A stretch of DNA of 64,000 nt from Coriaria nepalensis (Eukaryota > Streptophyta > Magnoliopsida > Cucurbitales > Coriariaceae), in NCBI GenBank assembly GCA_027186245.1, contig CP114488.1:7669501-7733500 (forward strand), read 5' to 3'. Position numbers and translations under genes: made by a program. Every line of letters starts with the position of its first letter. Within the stretch, counting starts at the first letter, position 1. Shown here one piece after another: positions 40,086 through 62,398 of the stretch. The notes beneath the pieces were generated by a model. That model was not told where the DNA came from, made no database searches, and was given only the letters and a program-made list of their open reading frames with translations.

Positions 40086-40214
40086 CTTCTCCTTGATGCA
40101 ATTGCTCATTACACCAATCTTGGATTTGAAGTGCTTGAACTTGTGAGTTTCCAGAGGCTTGGTGAAGGTATCTGCATTCTGATTTTCTGAATTGCAGTAT
40201 GTCAACCTAATTTC

Positions 40215-43200
40215 TCAATTCTTCACCTTTTCTCTAATTGAGTGGAACTTAACGAAAATGTGTTTAGTCCTTCCAAAATGTACCGGATTTTCAGAGATGA
40301 CAATAGCAGATTTGCTATCACAATTGATGACAGTAGAGAAAGATTGATCAAATCCCAAATCAACAAGGATCTTTCTGAGCCACATAGCATGGTTAGAAGC
40401 CAAGGCTGCTGCTACATATTCAACCTTACTAAAGGATTGAGCAACAATGCTTTGCTTCTTAGAACTCCAACAGAATATCCTAGATCCTAGGGAGAAATAG
40501 AAGCCACTCGTGCTTTTTGAATCATCAATGGATCATGCCTAATCATTGTCCACAAAACGTTCCAAAATCAACTCTCCTCCTTCATATAAAATCCCAGAGT
40601 TAAGAGTGTCATTCAGGTATCTCAACACTCTCTTTGCAGCTCCCATATGGACTTGAGAAGGGTTGTTTATAAATTTGGATAAGATGCTAACTAAATACAT
40701 AATATCTGGTCTAGTACCAATGAGATACATCAAACCTCTAATTAGGCTTCTATATATGGTTTCCTTTACCCTTGTTGATCCATCCTCTTTCCTAAGTTTT
40801 TCATTTGCTATCATAGGAATAGAAATAGGATTACTCATCTCCATTTTAAATTTCTTAACTAAGAACCTTGCATACTTCTCCTGAGATATGAAGATACTCT
40901 TAGGCCCTTTAAACACTTCCATTCCCAAAATAAAGTTCTTTAACCCTAGAACGCTCATTTCAAATTCAAGCTTCATATCCTCCTCGAATTTTTCTATCTT
41001 ATTGTAGTTATTACCAATGATAAGTAGATCATCAACATAAAGTGAAATTATAAGAGAGAATTCACCTGACTGCTTGATGTAGAGAGATAGATCACTCTCA
41101 CTTCTCTTGAATTCTGAATTGCACAGATGCAAATCAATTTTGTTGTACTAGGCCCTAAGGGCTTGCTTCAATCCATACAAGGCGTTCTTCAATCTGTAGA
41201 CCTTGGTGAATTGACCATTCTAGTTAGTCCACATAGACCATTTCCTCTAAAATTCCATTTAGAAAAGCTGACTTCACATCTAGTTGGTGAATTGACCGAC
41301 TTTTTCTAGCAGCCAAGGCTATGAGTAGCCTGATTGTATCTAGTTTTGCAACTGAGGCAAATGTATCAGTATAGTCTACCTCATACAGTTGAGTATATAC
41401 CCCTTCATAACCAATCGAGCTTTAAACTTGTTGATTGAGCTATTAGCATTCAGCTTGAGTTTGAAGATCCACTTTAGACTAATGACTTTCTTCCCTTCAG
41501 GTCTGTCAACAAGAATCTAGGTCTTGTTCTTCTTAATCATTTCTAGCTCATCCACCATAGCTTTCTTCCATCTATCATCACTTTGAGCTTCATGAAACTA
41601 GATTGGCTCAGAGAGTGTCAATGCACGCCTTTGAAAGATATCTCCCAAATCTCTGAATCTTTGATTCACTAGCTCATCATCAAAGTCTTCATCCTGCTAT
41701 AATTCAGAAGTCAAATTCTGATCTTCTTCAGGAGATTCAAGCAACTCCTCTTGATTTACTTCTTCATCCCATTCAAAGATCTCTTGCTCATTTATCACAA
41801 AATCTCTATAAATAGAACCTTTCTTCAAATTAGGATTAACTACTCTATAGGCTTTTGATGTCATACTATAGCCTATGCAAATCCCTTTTTCTGCCTTCAC
41901 AAAGAGTTTAACTCTTTTTTCTTCTGGAATGTGCATGAAGCAGGGAGAACCAAATAGTTTGAGGTGAATTACAGAAAGCTTTACTTTGGTCCACGCTTCA
42001 TAAGAAGTCTTGCCATCCATATATTTTGTTGGAAAGAAATAGATTAGAGATGAATCTTTCCTTCATGAAATAGATTGAGCAGAATCTTGAGAAGTCATCT
42101 ATAAAGATAATGAAGTACTTGCTTCCATTTAGAGATTAATCTCTCATAGTGCCACATACATCCTAGTGGACCAAATCAAGCCTCTCTTCAGTTCTATAGG
42201 ATTAATTCTTGGGAAATGTTTTCTCTTCAAATTTCCCATCTGGCAGTTTTCATAGATTTGAGATTGAGGCCTTACTTGAGGTAAGCATTCAACTATAGCT
42301 TTTGAGCTCAACCTTCCTATTGCTTTAAGGCCAAAATGACCAAACCTCTTGTGCCAAATCCAAGCTTCATCTTCCTTGCAGCTTAAGGCTTGATGTCTCC
42401 ATTTCACAAAGAAACTGTTGTGGTTAACATGAACTTGAGTCACTTGCTTCTTCCTTGAATCCGGAATGATACAATGCTTGTCTTCAAACAAAAAAGAGTA
42501 TACATTCTTCATAAGTTGACCAACACTCAAGAGATTATGTTGCAAGCTAGGAACCAGAAGCACATTCGAGATGAGCCTCATCCCTTTTCTGGTCTTGACA
42601 GTAACGATCCTTTTTCCCCTAGCCCTTACAACTTCCCCATTTCCAACTGTGCCATTAGTTGAAAAACTTCTATCTATATCCTTGAATAGACCTTCATCAT
42701 GTGTCATATGGTTCGTACAACCACTATCAATCAACCACTCATCACTGGACTTGAGTTTGCAAACTCAATAGCCATGAAGAGGTGTTCTTCATCTTTGGCT
42801 TTGGCTGCATTTACTTGTTGAGGTTACTCAGAGCCTTTGTCTCTTTTTTTCTTGAAACAATTCTTCTTAATATGGCCTAACAATTTACAATAGAAGCACT
42901 TAGGCTTCCCTTTCCATCGACGTATTTTCTCACCATGAAATTTTGACTTGCAAATAGAGCAACTAGTTTTCTTCTTATTTTTAGAATTGTTTGAACCATG
43001 AGGGGCACTACCTCAATACTTCTAGCACGGTTTTCCCTTGTGTTCCACTTGGAATGCACCTTCAACTTCCTCATATTTCTTCTTTGCATGTCTAGATTTA
43101 TTAGCCTCCAATGAACCAGTGAGTTCTGTCATGGTTAAGGAGCCAATATCCTTGCTTTCCTCTATCGCATCAATCTTAAAGTCAAACATGGAAGTTACAC

Positions 43201-43698
43201 TTACAAGCATTTTTTTCAACCATCATCTTTTCTGTAACATTCTCTCTAAGGGTCTTCATTTGATTAAAGACCTCCATCATCCTCCTAGCATAGTCTTTAA
43301 TGGACTCAGATTCCTTCATTTTTAACCTCTTAAAGTCTCTTTTAAGGTTTAGCAATTTGATGTTCCTTACCCTTTCACTCCCATAGAAATTCCTTCTACA
43401 AGGCATCACATGCATCTTTGACTGAATGTATGCCAATGATCCGAGTGAATAGCTTATCATCAATACCTGATTAAATGATGGCCAAAGCTCTATAATAATT
43501 CTATTTTCCTATCTTATGTTGCTTGATCTGCTCTAATGTATAATCCACCTCTTTTGATGGTGGTTTATAACCATTCTTCACTGATTCCCAAAGGCCATGA
43601 TCATGAAGATATGTGGCCATCTTTGCATACCAACATTGATATCCATCACCATTAAATACTGGAGGTGAAAGTAAGTTGACACCTTGATTAGGAACCAT
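40215..43698 (-). pseudogene. Copia gag-pol remnant
   Basis: Domains appear in Copia order on the minus strand. Gag begins at 43698 (LSPPVFNGDGYQCWYAKM) and has a Cys/His knuckle near 42910..42870. Protease shows DSGCTNHMT at about 42730. A GAG-pre-integrase HHCC region lies near 42380..42200 (WHKRFGHFGLKAIG). Integrase fragments run from 42020 to 41697. Reverse transcriptase with YVDDLLIIGN starts near 41040. RNase H runs from about 40403 to 40215 (CDSKSAI, GRTKHIF). Stops and frameshifts separate the pieces, so no polyprotein can be made. Confidence 0.88.
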
Positions 43699-43800
43699 TC
43701 TTCTTCTTCAACTTGCTTTAGGCTTTTTGTGATTTGGAAAAAAAAAACATATGAGAGGCAAGGTTTTTCAACGGTTTTGGATCTTAAATGTGAAATACCA

Positions 43801-44423
43801 TGTTAGAATAAATGTGATAACACAAATGTGCTTCACCTCAAGAACACAAGAGCAGCAAACCTAGAAAAAACAGAGAAAGAGAAGCAAGGGTGTAAAAAAA
43901 CATTAGCACAATTTCATTGATCAGAATTTGATTAAATACAAACATACATTCGTAAACAAAGGACAACAACAAGAGTGCACCATTAAATGGCCACACAAAA
44001 ACGTGAATAACACTGACACTCAACAAGAACAGTGATACTTACAATAAAAAAAACAGACAATGACTAAAAAAATAAAAAAATAAATTGGATTTCTCTAACC
44101 ACTTCACTGTCTAAGAACCAAAAAAGGCCATAACTTGATCCATCTTCATTCTGACTTCGCACTAAGCTCCTCCAACAAGCTTACATCAATTGAACCTGTC
44201 AAGATCAGAATTAATTTCAAAACTGCCAATAAAACAATAAAACAGAATTTGAGCTCAATCTTGACTTCCGGATAACCAAAATGCATAAGACTTGATTTCA
44301 CAAATTTATAATGATCTAGACTTGCTTCTTGCTGAGGAGTCAATACAGAAAAATGATCCAAACAAAAAGTCAATAATTTTTAAATCATCCTCCATTTAAA
44401 AAATTTGATCATGCATTCAAATA
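43801..44423 (-). repeat. 5' LTR of the Copia element
   Basis: 623 bp. Its outer end reads ...TTCAAATA, where the partner has ...TTCAGACA, so the terminal CA has mutated to TA. It is followed by the TTTAT target copy. Confidence 0.88.
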
Positions 44424-44640
44424 TTTATAATGGATTAGTTGAACTCCTCCCCCCCTACTAGTTCAACTTTCAATATCTCGGCTTGCCTTTGGTTGAGGTT
44501 CAAGATTTGCCATCATTCATTGCTGTGTGGGGGTCTTACCCTACTTACACTCCGATGCTCTTGAACCAATTCTCTAATTTAGCTCAAGCTGATTGGGTTT
44601 TTGTCAATACTGCAGACCACTCAAAGCCTCAGGTAGCTAA

Positions 44641-45791
44641 TTCAATTTAATTATGTATTAGATTACTGTCTCCTATTTTTCACATACTTCTTCTAGACTG
44701 TACATTTATACATATAATGCATTTAGAAATTTTAGATAATTTTAATTCACTATATTTTCGATAGTACACAATCGATCGAGGTAATATATAGAAAAAAATA
44801 TTCTTAAAGACAAATTCATATTATCTATTTTTATTTTAAATCTAAAATAAAATTAGCATTTTCTCATCAATTTATTTATTTTATTTATTTATTTTTTTTC
44901 CTCCAAACTTGTTTTTCCGATTAGTGTATTACCCTCAAGGGGTTTTAATTTTTTTTTTTTTCTTAAATAAGAAAAATTATTAATTTAGTTGAATTTGGAA
45001 TGAGGGTTGTTGAGGAAGATTGGTTATTAATTATAAAATTTATCATATAATATATTATAAAATATGTCGTAATGTTGTATCTAAGTAAACCTTAGAATGT
45101 AAGTAGATAATATATATTTAAAATACTTATAACTAATTCTAATTTGACTATATTTTATATATTACACAATATATCCTATATATTGAGAAACTACTATTAA
45201 AAACAAAGTTACATTATCAATTTTTATTTTACATGATAACTAAAATTAAGATTTTTACTTTTTTTTTTACTATCGATTAAGATTTTATGTTTTAGGATTT
45301 TTAATTTATGATTTCATATTTTAAGGTTTACTTAGATTGTCAAAATTTAGTTTTTTCTTTATTTATATATTTATATATTTATGATAACTAATTCTGATTT
45401 CATATTTATTTATTTATTTATTTATTTAATTATTTATTTAATTATTTATTTAATTATTTATTTAATTATTTATTTATTTAGCGCCTAAACAACTCTCCTG
45501 CTTGTATTGGTTCCTTTTACGCTCTGGAATTCTCCGTCTGTCTCTTTCAAGATGCAAAAGACTAAACCAACACGTACATATACAAACCGGTCAGATTTTT
45601 TCTCCCTCTTATCTCCTAATCAGATAGAATGCTGTTATACGTACTTGTCATTCCCGCCTTTTTGTCAAGTTAATCCTCTCCCTACATATATTATCATTAT
45701 CAGAAAACCTTAGCTAGCCAGCGACTTGATTATTGATATTTGTGAGGCGGCTAACACTAACTGGCAGGTAAATAGCTAGTCGGCTTGAGAG
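44641..45791. other. AT-rich spacer between UGT pseudogene and UGT gene
   Basis: No exon 2 of the pseudogene is found. The stretch is strongly AT-rich with an ATTT tetranucleotide array at about 45403..45480, then the promoter and leader of the intact UGT gene. Confidence 0.7.
45403..45480. repeat. ATTT/ATTA tetranucleotide array
   Basis: Nearly pure TTTA units interrupted regularly by TTAA. Confidence 0.9.
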
Positions 45792-47393
45792 ATGGAAGAA
45801 GACCATAATGATAATAAGAAGAATGACTACACCAGATGGAGAGCACATGTCGTGCTTGTCTCATACCCAACCCAAGGACATGTTAACCCTATGCTCCAAT
45901 TCTCAAGACGCTTGGCTTCTAAGGGTCTCAAATCCACCCTTGCTATTACAACCTGCATCTACAACACCTTCGACCGGCCTTCAGACCCTCATGTCAACTT
46001 CGAGACCATATCGGACGGTTATGATGAAGGCGGTTTCTCCCAAGCCAAGACCACTCAAGAATACCTCACTCGGTTTCAATCTGTCGGCTCAGACACCTTG
46101 GCACGGCTCATCACCAAACACAAAAGCTCAGATAGCCCGGTTGACTGCATAGTATACGACCCATTCCTGCCATGGGCTTTACGTGTGGGCAGGGACTTTG
46201 GCTTGCATGCTGCTCCATTTTTTACTCAACCCTGTGCTGTTAATTTCATATACCATAGTGTTTACAATGGACTAGTTGAACTCCCCCTGACTTCTTCAGC
46301 TTTCAATATCGACGGCTTGCCTTTGCTTGAGGTTCGGGATTTGCCGTCGTTCATTGCTGTGTGGGGGTCCTACCCTGCTTACACTCAGATGCTCTTGAAC
46401 CAATTCTCTGATGTAGATCAGGCCGATTGGGTTTTTGTCAATACCGCGTACCGATTTGAGCCTCAGGTAGCTAATTTAATGTTGTTATTAATATGTATAT
46501 AATCATTTTTCACTCTGTATCTTAGATTACCGGTTGTTTCTTACATGGAAATGCATGATAATAAATATATATTGATTTAGGCAGCAGATGCAATGGCAAG
46601 AATTTGTCCCAGATTGTTTACAGTAGGACCCACAGTACCATCCTCGTACTTGGACAATCGCATAGAAAATGATAAGAGTTATGGGCTAGATCTGCTCAGT
46701 GGTAGTAGCAGCTCAACATCCACTACTATTACTGATTGGCTGTGCAGCAAGCCCAAGGGTTCCGTTATCTACGTGTCGTTCGGTAGCTTGTCGGGTTTAA
46801 CCGACAACCAGATGGAGCAACTTGCTTTGGCATTTACGGAATCCTTAACCACCTTTAACTACCAGTTCTTGTGGGTCGTTAGAGATTCTGAACAAGCCAA
46901 GCTTCCTCAATGGTTTCTCCAACATGAAAAGGCACTACTACTACTTGATGATCATGATCATAACAGTAGCGAGGCTGAAAAGGCGGAGATTTTGGTAGTG
47001 AAATGGAGCTCCCAACTGGAAGTGTTATCTCACCACTCTGTGGGCTGTTTTTTCACGCACTGTGGGTGGAATTCTACTCTAGAGGCCCTGTGCCTTGGGG
47101 TGCCCATGGTGGGGATGGCGCAATGGACCGACCAACCAACGAATGCTAAATTTGTGGAGGATGTTTGGAAGGTCGGAGTTCGGGTTCGGGTTGACGAGGA
47201 GGGAGTTGCCGGGAAGGAGGAGATTAAGTCGAAGATAAGGCAAGTGATGGAGGATGATACTAAAGGGAGAGAGCTCAAAGAGAATGCAATCAAATGGCGG
47301 AGAACGGCTCTAGAGGCTGTTAGCGAGGGTGGTACTTCTGATACTAGTATTGATGATTTTGTGACCTGCTTAGCCAATAAGAATTGTAATTAG
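45792..47393 (+). CDS. UDP-glycosyltransferase, UGT74 type
   Basis: Two exons, 45792..46466 and 46581..47393, give 495 residues with the single conserved intron of this clade. The acceptor-side catalytic His lies in PTQGHVNPMLQF (His30), and its partner Asp in VYDPFLPW (Asp123). The plant PSPG box starts at WSSQLEVLSHHSVGCFFTHCG and ends WTDQ, with the HCGWNSTLEA core intact. Family 74 enzymes transfer glucose from UDP-glucose to small acids, thiohydroximates or hormones such as salicylate and auxin derivatives; the substrate here cannot be told. Unusual points are WSSQ instead of the common WCPQ/WCSQ, and a longer acidic, His-rich loop just before the box (LLLLDDHDHNSSEAEKAE). The broken paralogue lies upstream. 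Confidence 0.93.
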
Positions 47394-47654
47394 CCCAATT
47401 AAAGTAAGGCTTGGATAAAAATAATTTAATATTTGATTATCTCATCATTTTTAATCCCTCTATTTTCACACATTTTCTATTTTTGTCCCTACACTTTAAT
47501 TTGAGTCAATTAAGTCCTTGAAGTTTATTATCTGTTCTTCTTTAATCCCTTGGGCAACAAGTATAAATAATGCAGTAATAAAACAATTTTTTTTTTAAGT
47601 GCCATCAATTATTATTGATAATGACAAAGGACAAGGATTCCTAAGATATTGCAT

Positions 47655-52273
<4,619 letters not shown>

Positions 52274-52667
52274 GGCAGTACGTTTAATGGAGCTCACTAT
52301 GAATCAGTACCGACCACTTTAAGGAATGAGGGAGATGATGAGAGGAGGAGAGCAGCGGTGTGGTTTATACATAAATGGAAGAAGAGACAAGAGACAAGTA
52401 AAAAGACGAGACGATGGCCGGCAGGCAATTCCCATGGCCATGACGTAAAATGCCATCGCAAACTGCAATTCGATAAGTCGGCTCTTACAGCATCACCCTC
52501 ATAATTTATCTTTATTATAGTTAGATACAATAATTGCACACCAACTTTTAATCAAATGAGTTAATGATAAAACAACACGTTTCATTCAAAGGTGAGAAAG
52601 AAATGAAGTTGTAGTAAAGTAGTAACTATCAATACACATATAATAAGTCTAAATAGAATCGTTTGAC

Positions 52668-58064
<5,397 letters not shown>

Positions 58065-59850
58065 CTAGAAGCAAGAGGAGGGTTGGACAAAGGCAGAAGC
58101 AGTGCCATCCACATGGTCACAAGAGGCTTTAGCCGTCTCATCCTTGTAAGTCAGCTTCACATCCTCCAACTTAATCCCGGTGCACGGAAATTTCGCACTA
58201 CAATCGAACTTAATCGCCACCTGAGTAGCGGACGTGCCATGTATATCCTCATACGTCACATCACTTATCTTCACCCCAGAAGCCTGCCCTGGACATCCCT
58301 TATTGCTCGGGCAATAATTTTGATCGATCACAATCGGATTCTCCACGTCAACCATAACCACATGCTGGAACAGAATTCCCCATGCGAATCCGTTGCTGAC
58401 CCTGCCCCACGACTTGATCCTCACCCCGTTCTCGGGCCCCATGAACGTGGTTGACTTGACCGTCAGTTCTTCACACCATCCTCATTAAGGTATTTTCCTA
58501 GGCTTCCTATGCTGATCCCATGTCCGGGTCCACATGAAACGCCCTTGTTCCATAGGTTGTTGGTCCCGGGCCCGACTGAGATGCAATCGTCGCCTGTGCC
58601 AATGTTGGCGTTGAGGATTGGACGTGGATTCAGTCAGTGTTCGGGCTGCTTCTGGAAGCCAAGACGTGAATCCCTTGAATCTTCACGTCGGTGCAACCGT
58701 TTATTACTATGTGGAACAATTGACTGTTTACTGATGCCAGTCCGTTGACCGCTACGTTTTGGGAGTTTGAAAACTCCAGTGACTGCATGTATACGTAAAA
58801 CCATCATTCGTATTTGTTAACAAACGCCAAAATGTACATCTATCTATCTATATATATATATATGACCATTTTTCAATTTTAAGGAATCAGTACGTGCAAT
58901 GGAGCTGTGGGACCACACTAAATACTAATTAACTGAAAAAATCTAATTAATTAGTACTAATTATACACGTGGGGAGGAGTTTTTTTCTCGTCTTTTCTCT
59001 TATTTTCAAATTAATCAATTCAATCTCCGACCCTTGGACTTTCTTGCATTAAATGTATTTCGATATTAATGATGAAGACATAATAACATTCCTTAAATGT
59101 TCTTTAATTTCGTACGTCCACTGTCTCAAACTCTTCACTGTTTGTCAATTTTCGGACAGATGACCAAACTGCCCATTACGCCTCCAAGTGACTTTAATTC
59201 AATTTCTTGACTACCTATCTAATCTTATTTACGGAAATATTTATATACTATTTTTGTATTTAGAACATTAATCCAATTTGTACATATAGAGAAACATGTT
59301 AGAAGAAAAAGAAGAAAAAAAAATATATACCGTTGCTCCGGTGGGGCAGCTGCCTCTGCCGGAATTCTTGCAATCCCACAAGGCGGTGCCTTGACCTTCA
59401 AGAGTGCCACCCGAGACAGTTACCCCAATATGCTCAAACTTGATCCAATTGCTCATACTCCCAATAACCCTATAATCCGAGGGAGCAACAATTGTTCCCA
59501 CAATCCTCACGGTCATGACACTGTTCTTGCACGACCCGTTAAACACCATGCTTCGGATATAGAACCTAAATAATGGACCCTGCTTTGAGCGAAGCGCAGG
59601 CCTGTCCCCATGCAGCAAGGAAGGCTGCAGAGGATTCCGTCTCTCCGAAATCGACCACATTGTATGTCACTGGATTAGTAGTAGTAGGAGCACTACCACT
59701 CGCCCTAATTGCCGAGTAAAAGAGATAAACTAGCACAATCACGACTAGAAGAAGAGGGGTTAAGCTTCTTGGTTTGGCCTTCTTTTTTTTTTCCTTCAGC
59801 TGTGTTGTGCTAATCTGAAGAGGGCGGTGTAAGTGGGAGTGGAGGGAGTT
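58065..59850 (-). pseudogene. Polygalacturonase (GH28) pseudogene
   Basis: Minus-strand pieces match a plant GH28 pectinase with an N-terminal membrane anchor (SLTPLLLVVIVLVYLFYSAI). They then read YNVVDFGETESSAAFLAAWGQAC, FYIRSMVFNGSCKN and GTLEGQGTALWDCKNSG, and after an intron LEFSNSQNVAVNGL. The catalytic motifs follow in different frames: NTD, GDDC (as GCGACGATTGC), GHG and RIKSWGR. Lesions: no ATG before the anchor; a deletion with a stop after ASLKAGSII; TGA in place of Gly after NTD; one base lost before the GDDC block; and one base lost before the STTFMGPENG block. The last part (58442..58065) is open to a normal end. Several lesions make sequencing error unlikely, though this is not excluded. 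Confidence 0.88.
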
Positions 59851-61190
59851 GGAACGGTTAATTATAGGCGGTTTGTAATATTTTAATCTTAGGAGGTATA
59901 CATGTAAAAATAGTAATTGTTTTGTGCATGGTTTGTAATTTTGTGCTGTCTACTTTGTTTCTACATTAGTGATCAACTGATCCTGATCTCTTTGCCAAAT
60001 TGAGCTCTTTGACATCACGTCGGGATGGGTCTCATTGGCTATTTGGCTTCCTTGCATTAGAGCTGCTGGTTGCTCTAGCTAGCCTCCATTTCTTCCCTTA
60101 TCAGGTTAGAGCACATAACATGTATTGTCTTGTTGTACAAACCCTTTTTAAGTAGGTAGTTATAATAATGTAATATGATATATATAAATTTAAATTTATC
60201 AAATATTTTTAAATTTGATTAGGAAATAAACCATAAGGACTCTACTTAGATATATTTATTTTTACCAATTTTGATTTAAAAATTTAGTAGATTTGTATCC
60301 ATCATATCCACTTTTACCTCATAAATTATGAATTAAAATATAGTTAAGAGTTTGATTAGCTAACCAAAATAGATCTAGCTTACGAAAATGCTTTTAGAGT
60401 ATTTACATTTGATTATTTTAAAATCACATAATAATTATATTTTTAAAATTTATTAAAAAAATAAGTTATTTTCGATTACTTATTTTTTTCACTTTAATTT
60501 AAATAAAATAACATTAATTCTTTAAATTTAAATAATCACTATAACAAACTAAGTAATAAAAGAAAGAATCATATCATATATAATTTTATGAAATGTCATT
60601 AAGTAAAATATTTATTTAAAAAAAAAATCATACTAACACATTAATAAAATAAAATAAAATAAATTATTTTATAAAAAACCGAATGCGAAAGATATTTGTT
60701 ATATTATATAGTTTCTGTGACATAAATAAATAAATAAAAATATATATGTATATATGTAAAAGTAAAATGAAGTCGGAATGGTTAGTTTTGGCGGACGTAG
60801 TTTGTGTAACGTGACGATCGGAGGATAAAACGGAGAAGAATTCGCCGCGCTTTGAAATTAAAGAAAAATCAACAAAAATGTGGAGAGCTTTAAATCTTAA
60901 TAGTTAAATTTAATTAATTATGAATGGAATGTTTTTTCTTATATAAATTTTATTTACATTAAAAAAATGTACGGTAAATCTCTATAAATTAATTAATTTT
61001 TATTAATATATCTATTATTTAAATATTTATTAAACATAGAAATTAACTTTGGTAAGTATATAAGGAAGGTTAATTATATCTTAATCTTAGTAATGTAACT
61101 AGATTCAAATAAATTATTAAAATTATCTTAACAAACTGATTTTTTCATATTAATTAACAAAAATCTATGATGATCTATCGAGCATAACTT
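59851..61190. other. AT-rich intergenic, no gene seen
   Basis: Low-complexity AT-rich sequence, with AAAT repeats near 60640..60665 and 60725..60740. No coding or RNA gene is recognised. Confidence 0.6.
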
Positions 61191-61194
61191 AAAA

Positions 61195-62345
61195 GTGATA
61201 ATTTTAGGAATGTCCCACAAAGTCTTAAGGAGCCCTCTTCCTAAGTCTTATAGTGCTACTAGTTTAGTTCTTCCCAAAGTTGATAACCCCTCCTCTTTTG
61301 CTAATTATGGGCGGCCAATTAGCCTTTGTAATTTTAATTCTAAGATTTTATCTAAAATCCTTGTTAACAGAATTGGTCTTATTTTACCAAACTTGATTAG
61401 TGAGCAACAATTTAGTTTTGTCAAAGGTATAGAGGGATCCATGATAACATTCTCTTACTCCAGAACTCATTACTTCCATTAGTACAAAAAGTTAGAGGTG
61501 AAAATATGATTATTAAGCTTGATGTGTAGATGTGGTAATTTGTGCTGGCACGACATTGTTTGATTTGGACACGACATGGATTGTATCGTACTGTACTTGA
61601 TATGGATTGGTCTGTACCGTATTCGTGCCTAAGACATAATTCATGTCGTGTTCGACACAGATTGGCCCATACCATGCTCGTGTCTAAAACACAATTTGTG
61701 CTGTGTCCGACACAGATTGGCTCATACTTTGCCTGTGCCTAAAACACAATTCATGCCATGCCCGACACAGATTGGGCCATACCGTGCTCATGCCTAAAAC
61801 ACAATTTGTGTTGTGTCCGACACGGATTGGCTCGTATCATACCCCACAGATTGGTCCATGTCGTGCTCGTGACTAAACCAAGGGCACGACACGATACAGA
61901 TACAGTAATGAGTCATAAAACATACCATTTCGGCCATTGGGCCAGTGCCGTGCTCGACCCATAAGCTCGTTTCTTTAACAATCTCATTTTTTTGAATCAA
62001 ACACGAATTGGGCACGGCACAAGCCCACTAGCCGACTCGACATGTTTATGGCCCGTTATTGTATATGTACTATGTCATGTTATTATTTTTAAACACGGGC
62101 ACATGCCAATTCATATCGGGCATAGCACGACACAATCAGTGCTATCATGCATGAATTGCCACCTCTACCAAATGGGTTTCAAATCTATAAAATCGGATTT
62201 GACAGTCTGATACCGATTTTTTATCATCGACAAAAATTGGTTTTAGGATGCATTCTAAGATATCTATTGCCCAGCGTAACCTTAGCATTTTTATAGACTT
62301 TTTCTCACCAATTGAATATTCAAGGACATTTTTGTCCAAAGAAAA
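61195..62345 (+). mobile_element. LINE reverse-transcriptase fragment, interrupted
   Basis: 61195..61526 encodes a non-LTR retrotransposon RT stretch: SLVLPKVDNPSSFANYGRPISLCNF, SKILSKILVNRI, LPNLISEQQFSFVKG, then IIKLDV. The expected continuation, a few residues before MGF, appears at 62168 (QMGFKS) after a 641 bp insertion; the intervening SKAYDR-type codons are lost. Beyond about 62230 the match fades. It is dead and 5'- and 3'-truncated. Confidence 0.75.
61527..62167. mobile_element. hAT-like non-autonomous element with internal tandem repeats
   Basis: Ends are TAGATGTGGTAATTTGTGC and the complement of TAGAGGTGGCAATTCATGC, a 19 bp imperfect terminal inverted repeat of the TAGAGGTGGCA type known from plant hAT elements. 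Inside, about 61590..61850 is a roughly 61 bp tandem array with the words CGACACAGATTGGC, CATACC(A/G)TGCTCGTG and CTAAAACACAATT. No 8 bp target duplication is visible, consistent with loss of flanking LINE codons. Confidence 0.65.
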
Positions 62346-62398
62346 TTACAACACACATGAGGAGCACATGATAGCAAAACCTTTATAGGGGAGTGAGT

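Larger units (their letters stand above)
39438..44423 (-). mobile_element. Copia LTR retrotransposon with target duplication
   Basis: A 4986 bp element in minus orientation. LTRs at 43801..44423 (5') and 39438..40085 (3') share the TGTTAGAATAAA end and the same internal order but differ at many sites and by a few indels. The target duplication TTTAT lies at 39433..39437 and 44424..44428. Next to the 5' LTR the inner sequence reads TGGTATTTCAC, a decayed initiator-Met tRNA primer site (TGGTAT...). Next to the 3' LTR is the purine tract CAAGGAGAAG. Divergent LTRs and broken frames show an old, inactive insertion. Confidence 0.92.
39054..44640 (+). pseudogene. UGT74-type glucosyltransferase pseudogene, split by Copia
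   Basis: 39054..39437 and 44429..44640 together match exon 1 of the intact gene at 45792..46466, beginning at the copy of the ACATGTTAACCCTATGCTCC stretch. The first part has frame changes and lost bases (for example where the intact gene has CSRRLAS/KGLK). Upstream codons are replaced by a CT repeat. The Copia element 39438..44423 sits at TTTAT, duplicated on both sides. The exon end and splice donor CAG|GTAGCTAAT at about 44630 are kept, but no exon 2 follows. It is dead by insertion, frameshift and loss of the sugar-donor domain. Confidence 0.92.

Noticed and set aside
39438..44423. Active autonomous Copia element
   Set aside because: Stops and frameshifts in every domain, diverged LTRs and a mutated terminal dinucleotide show it is inactive.
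61542..62210. Series of plus-strand frames rich in Cys, His and Arg
   Set aside because: They arise from the 61 bp tandem array; periodic translation of a repeat, not a gene.
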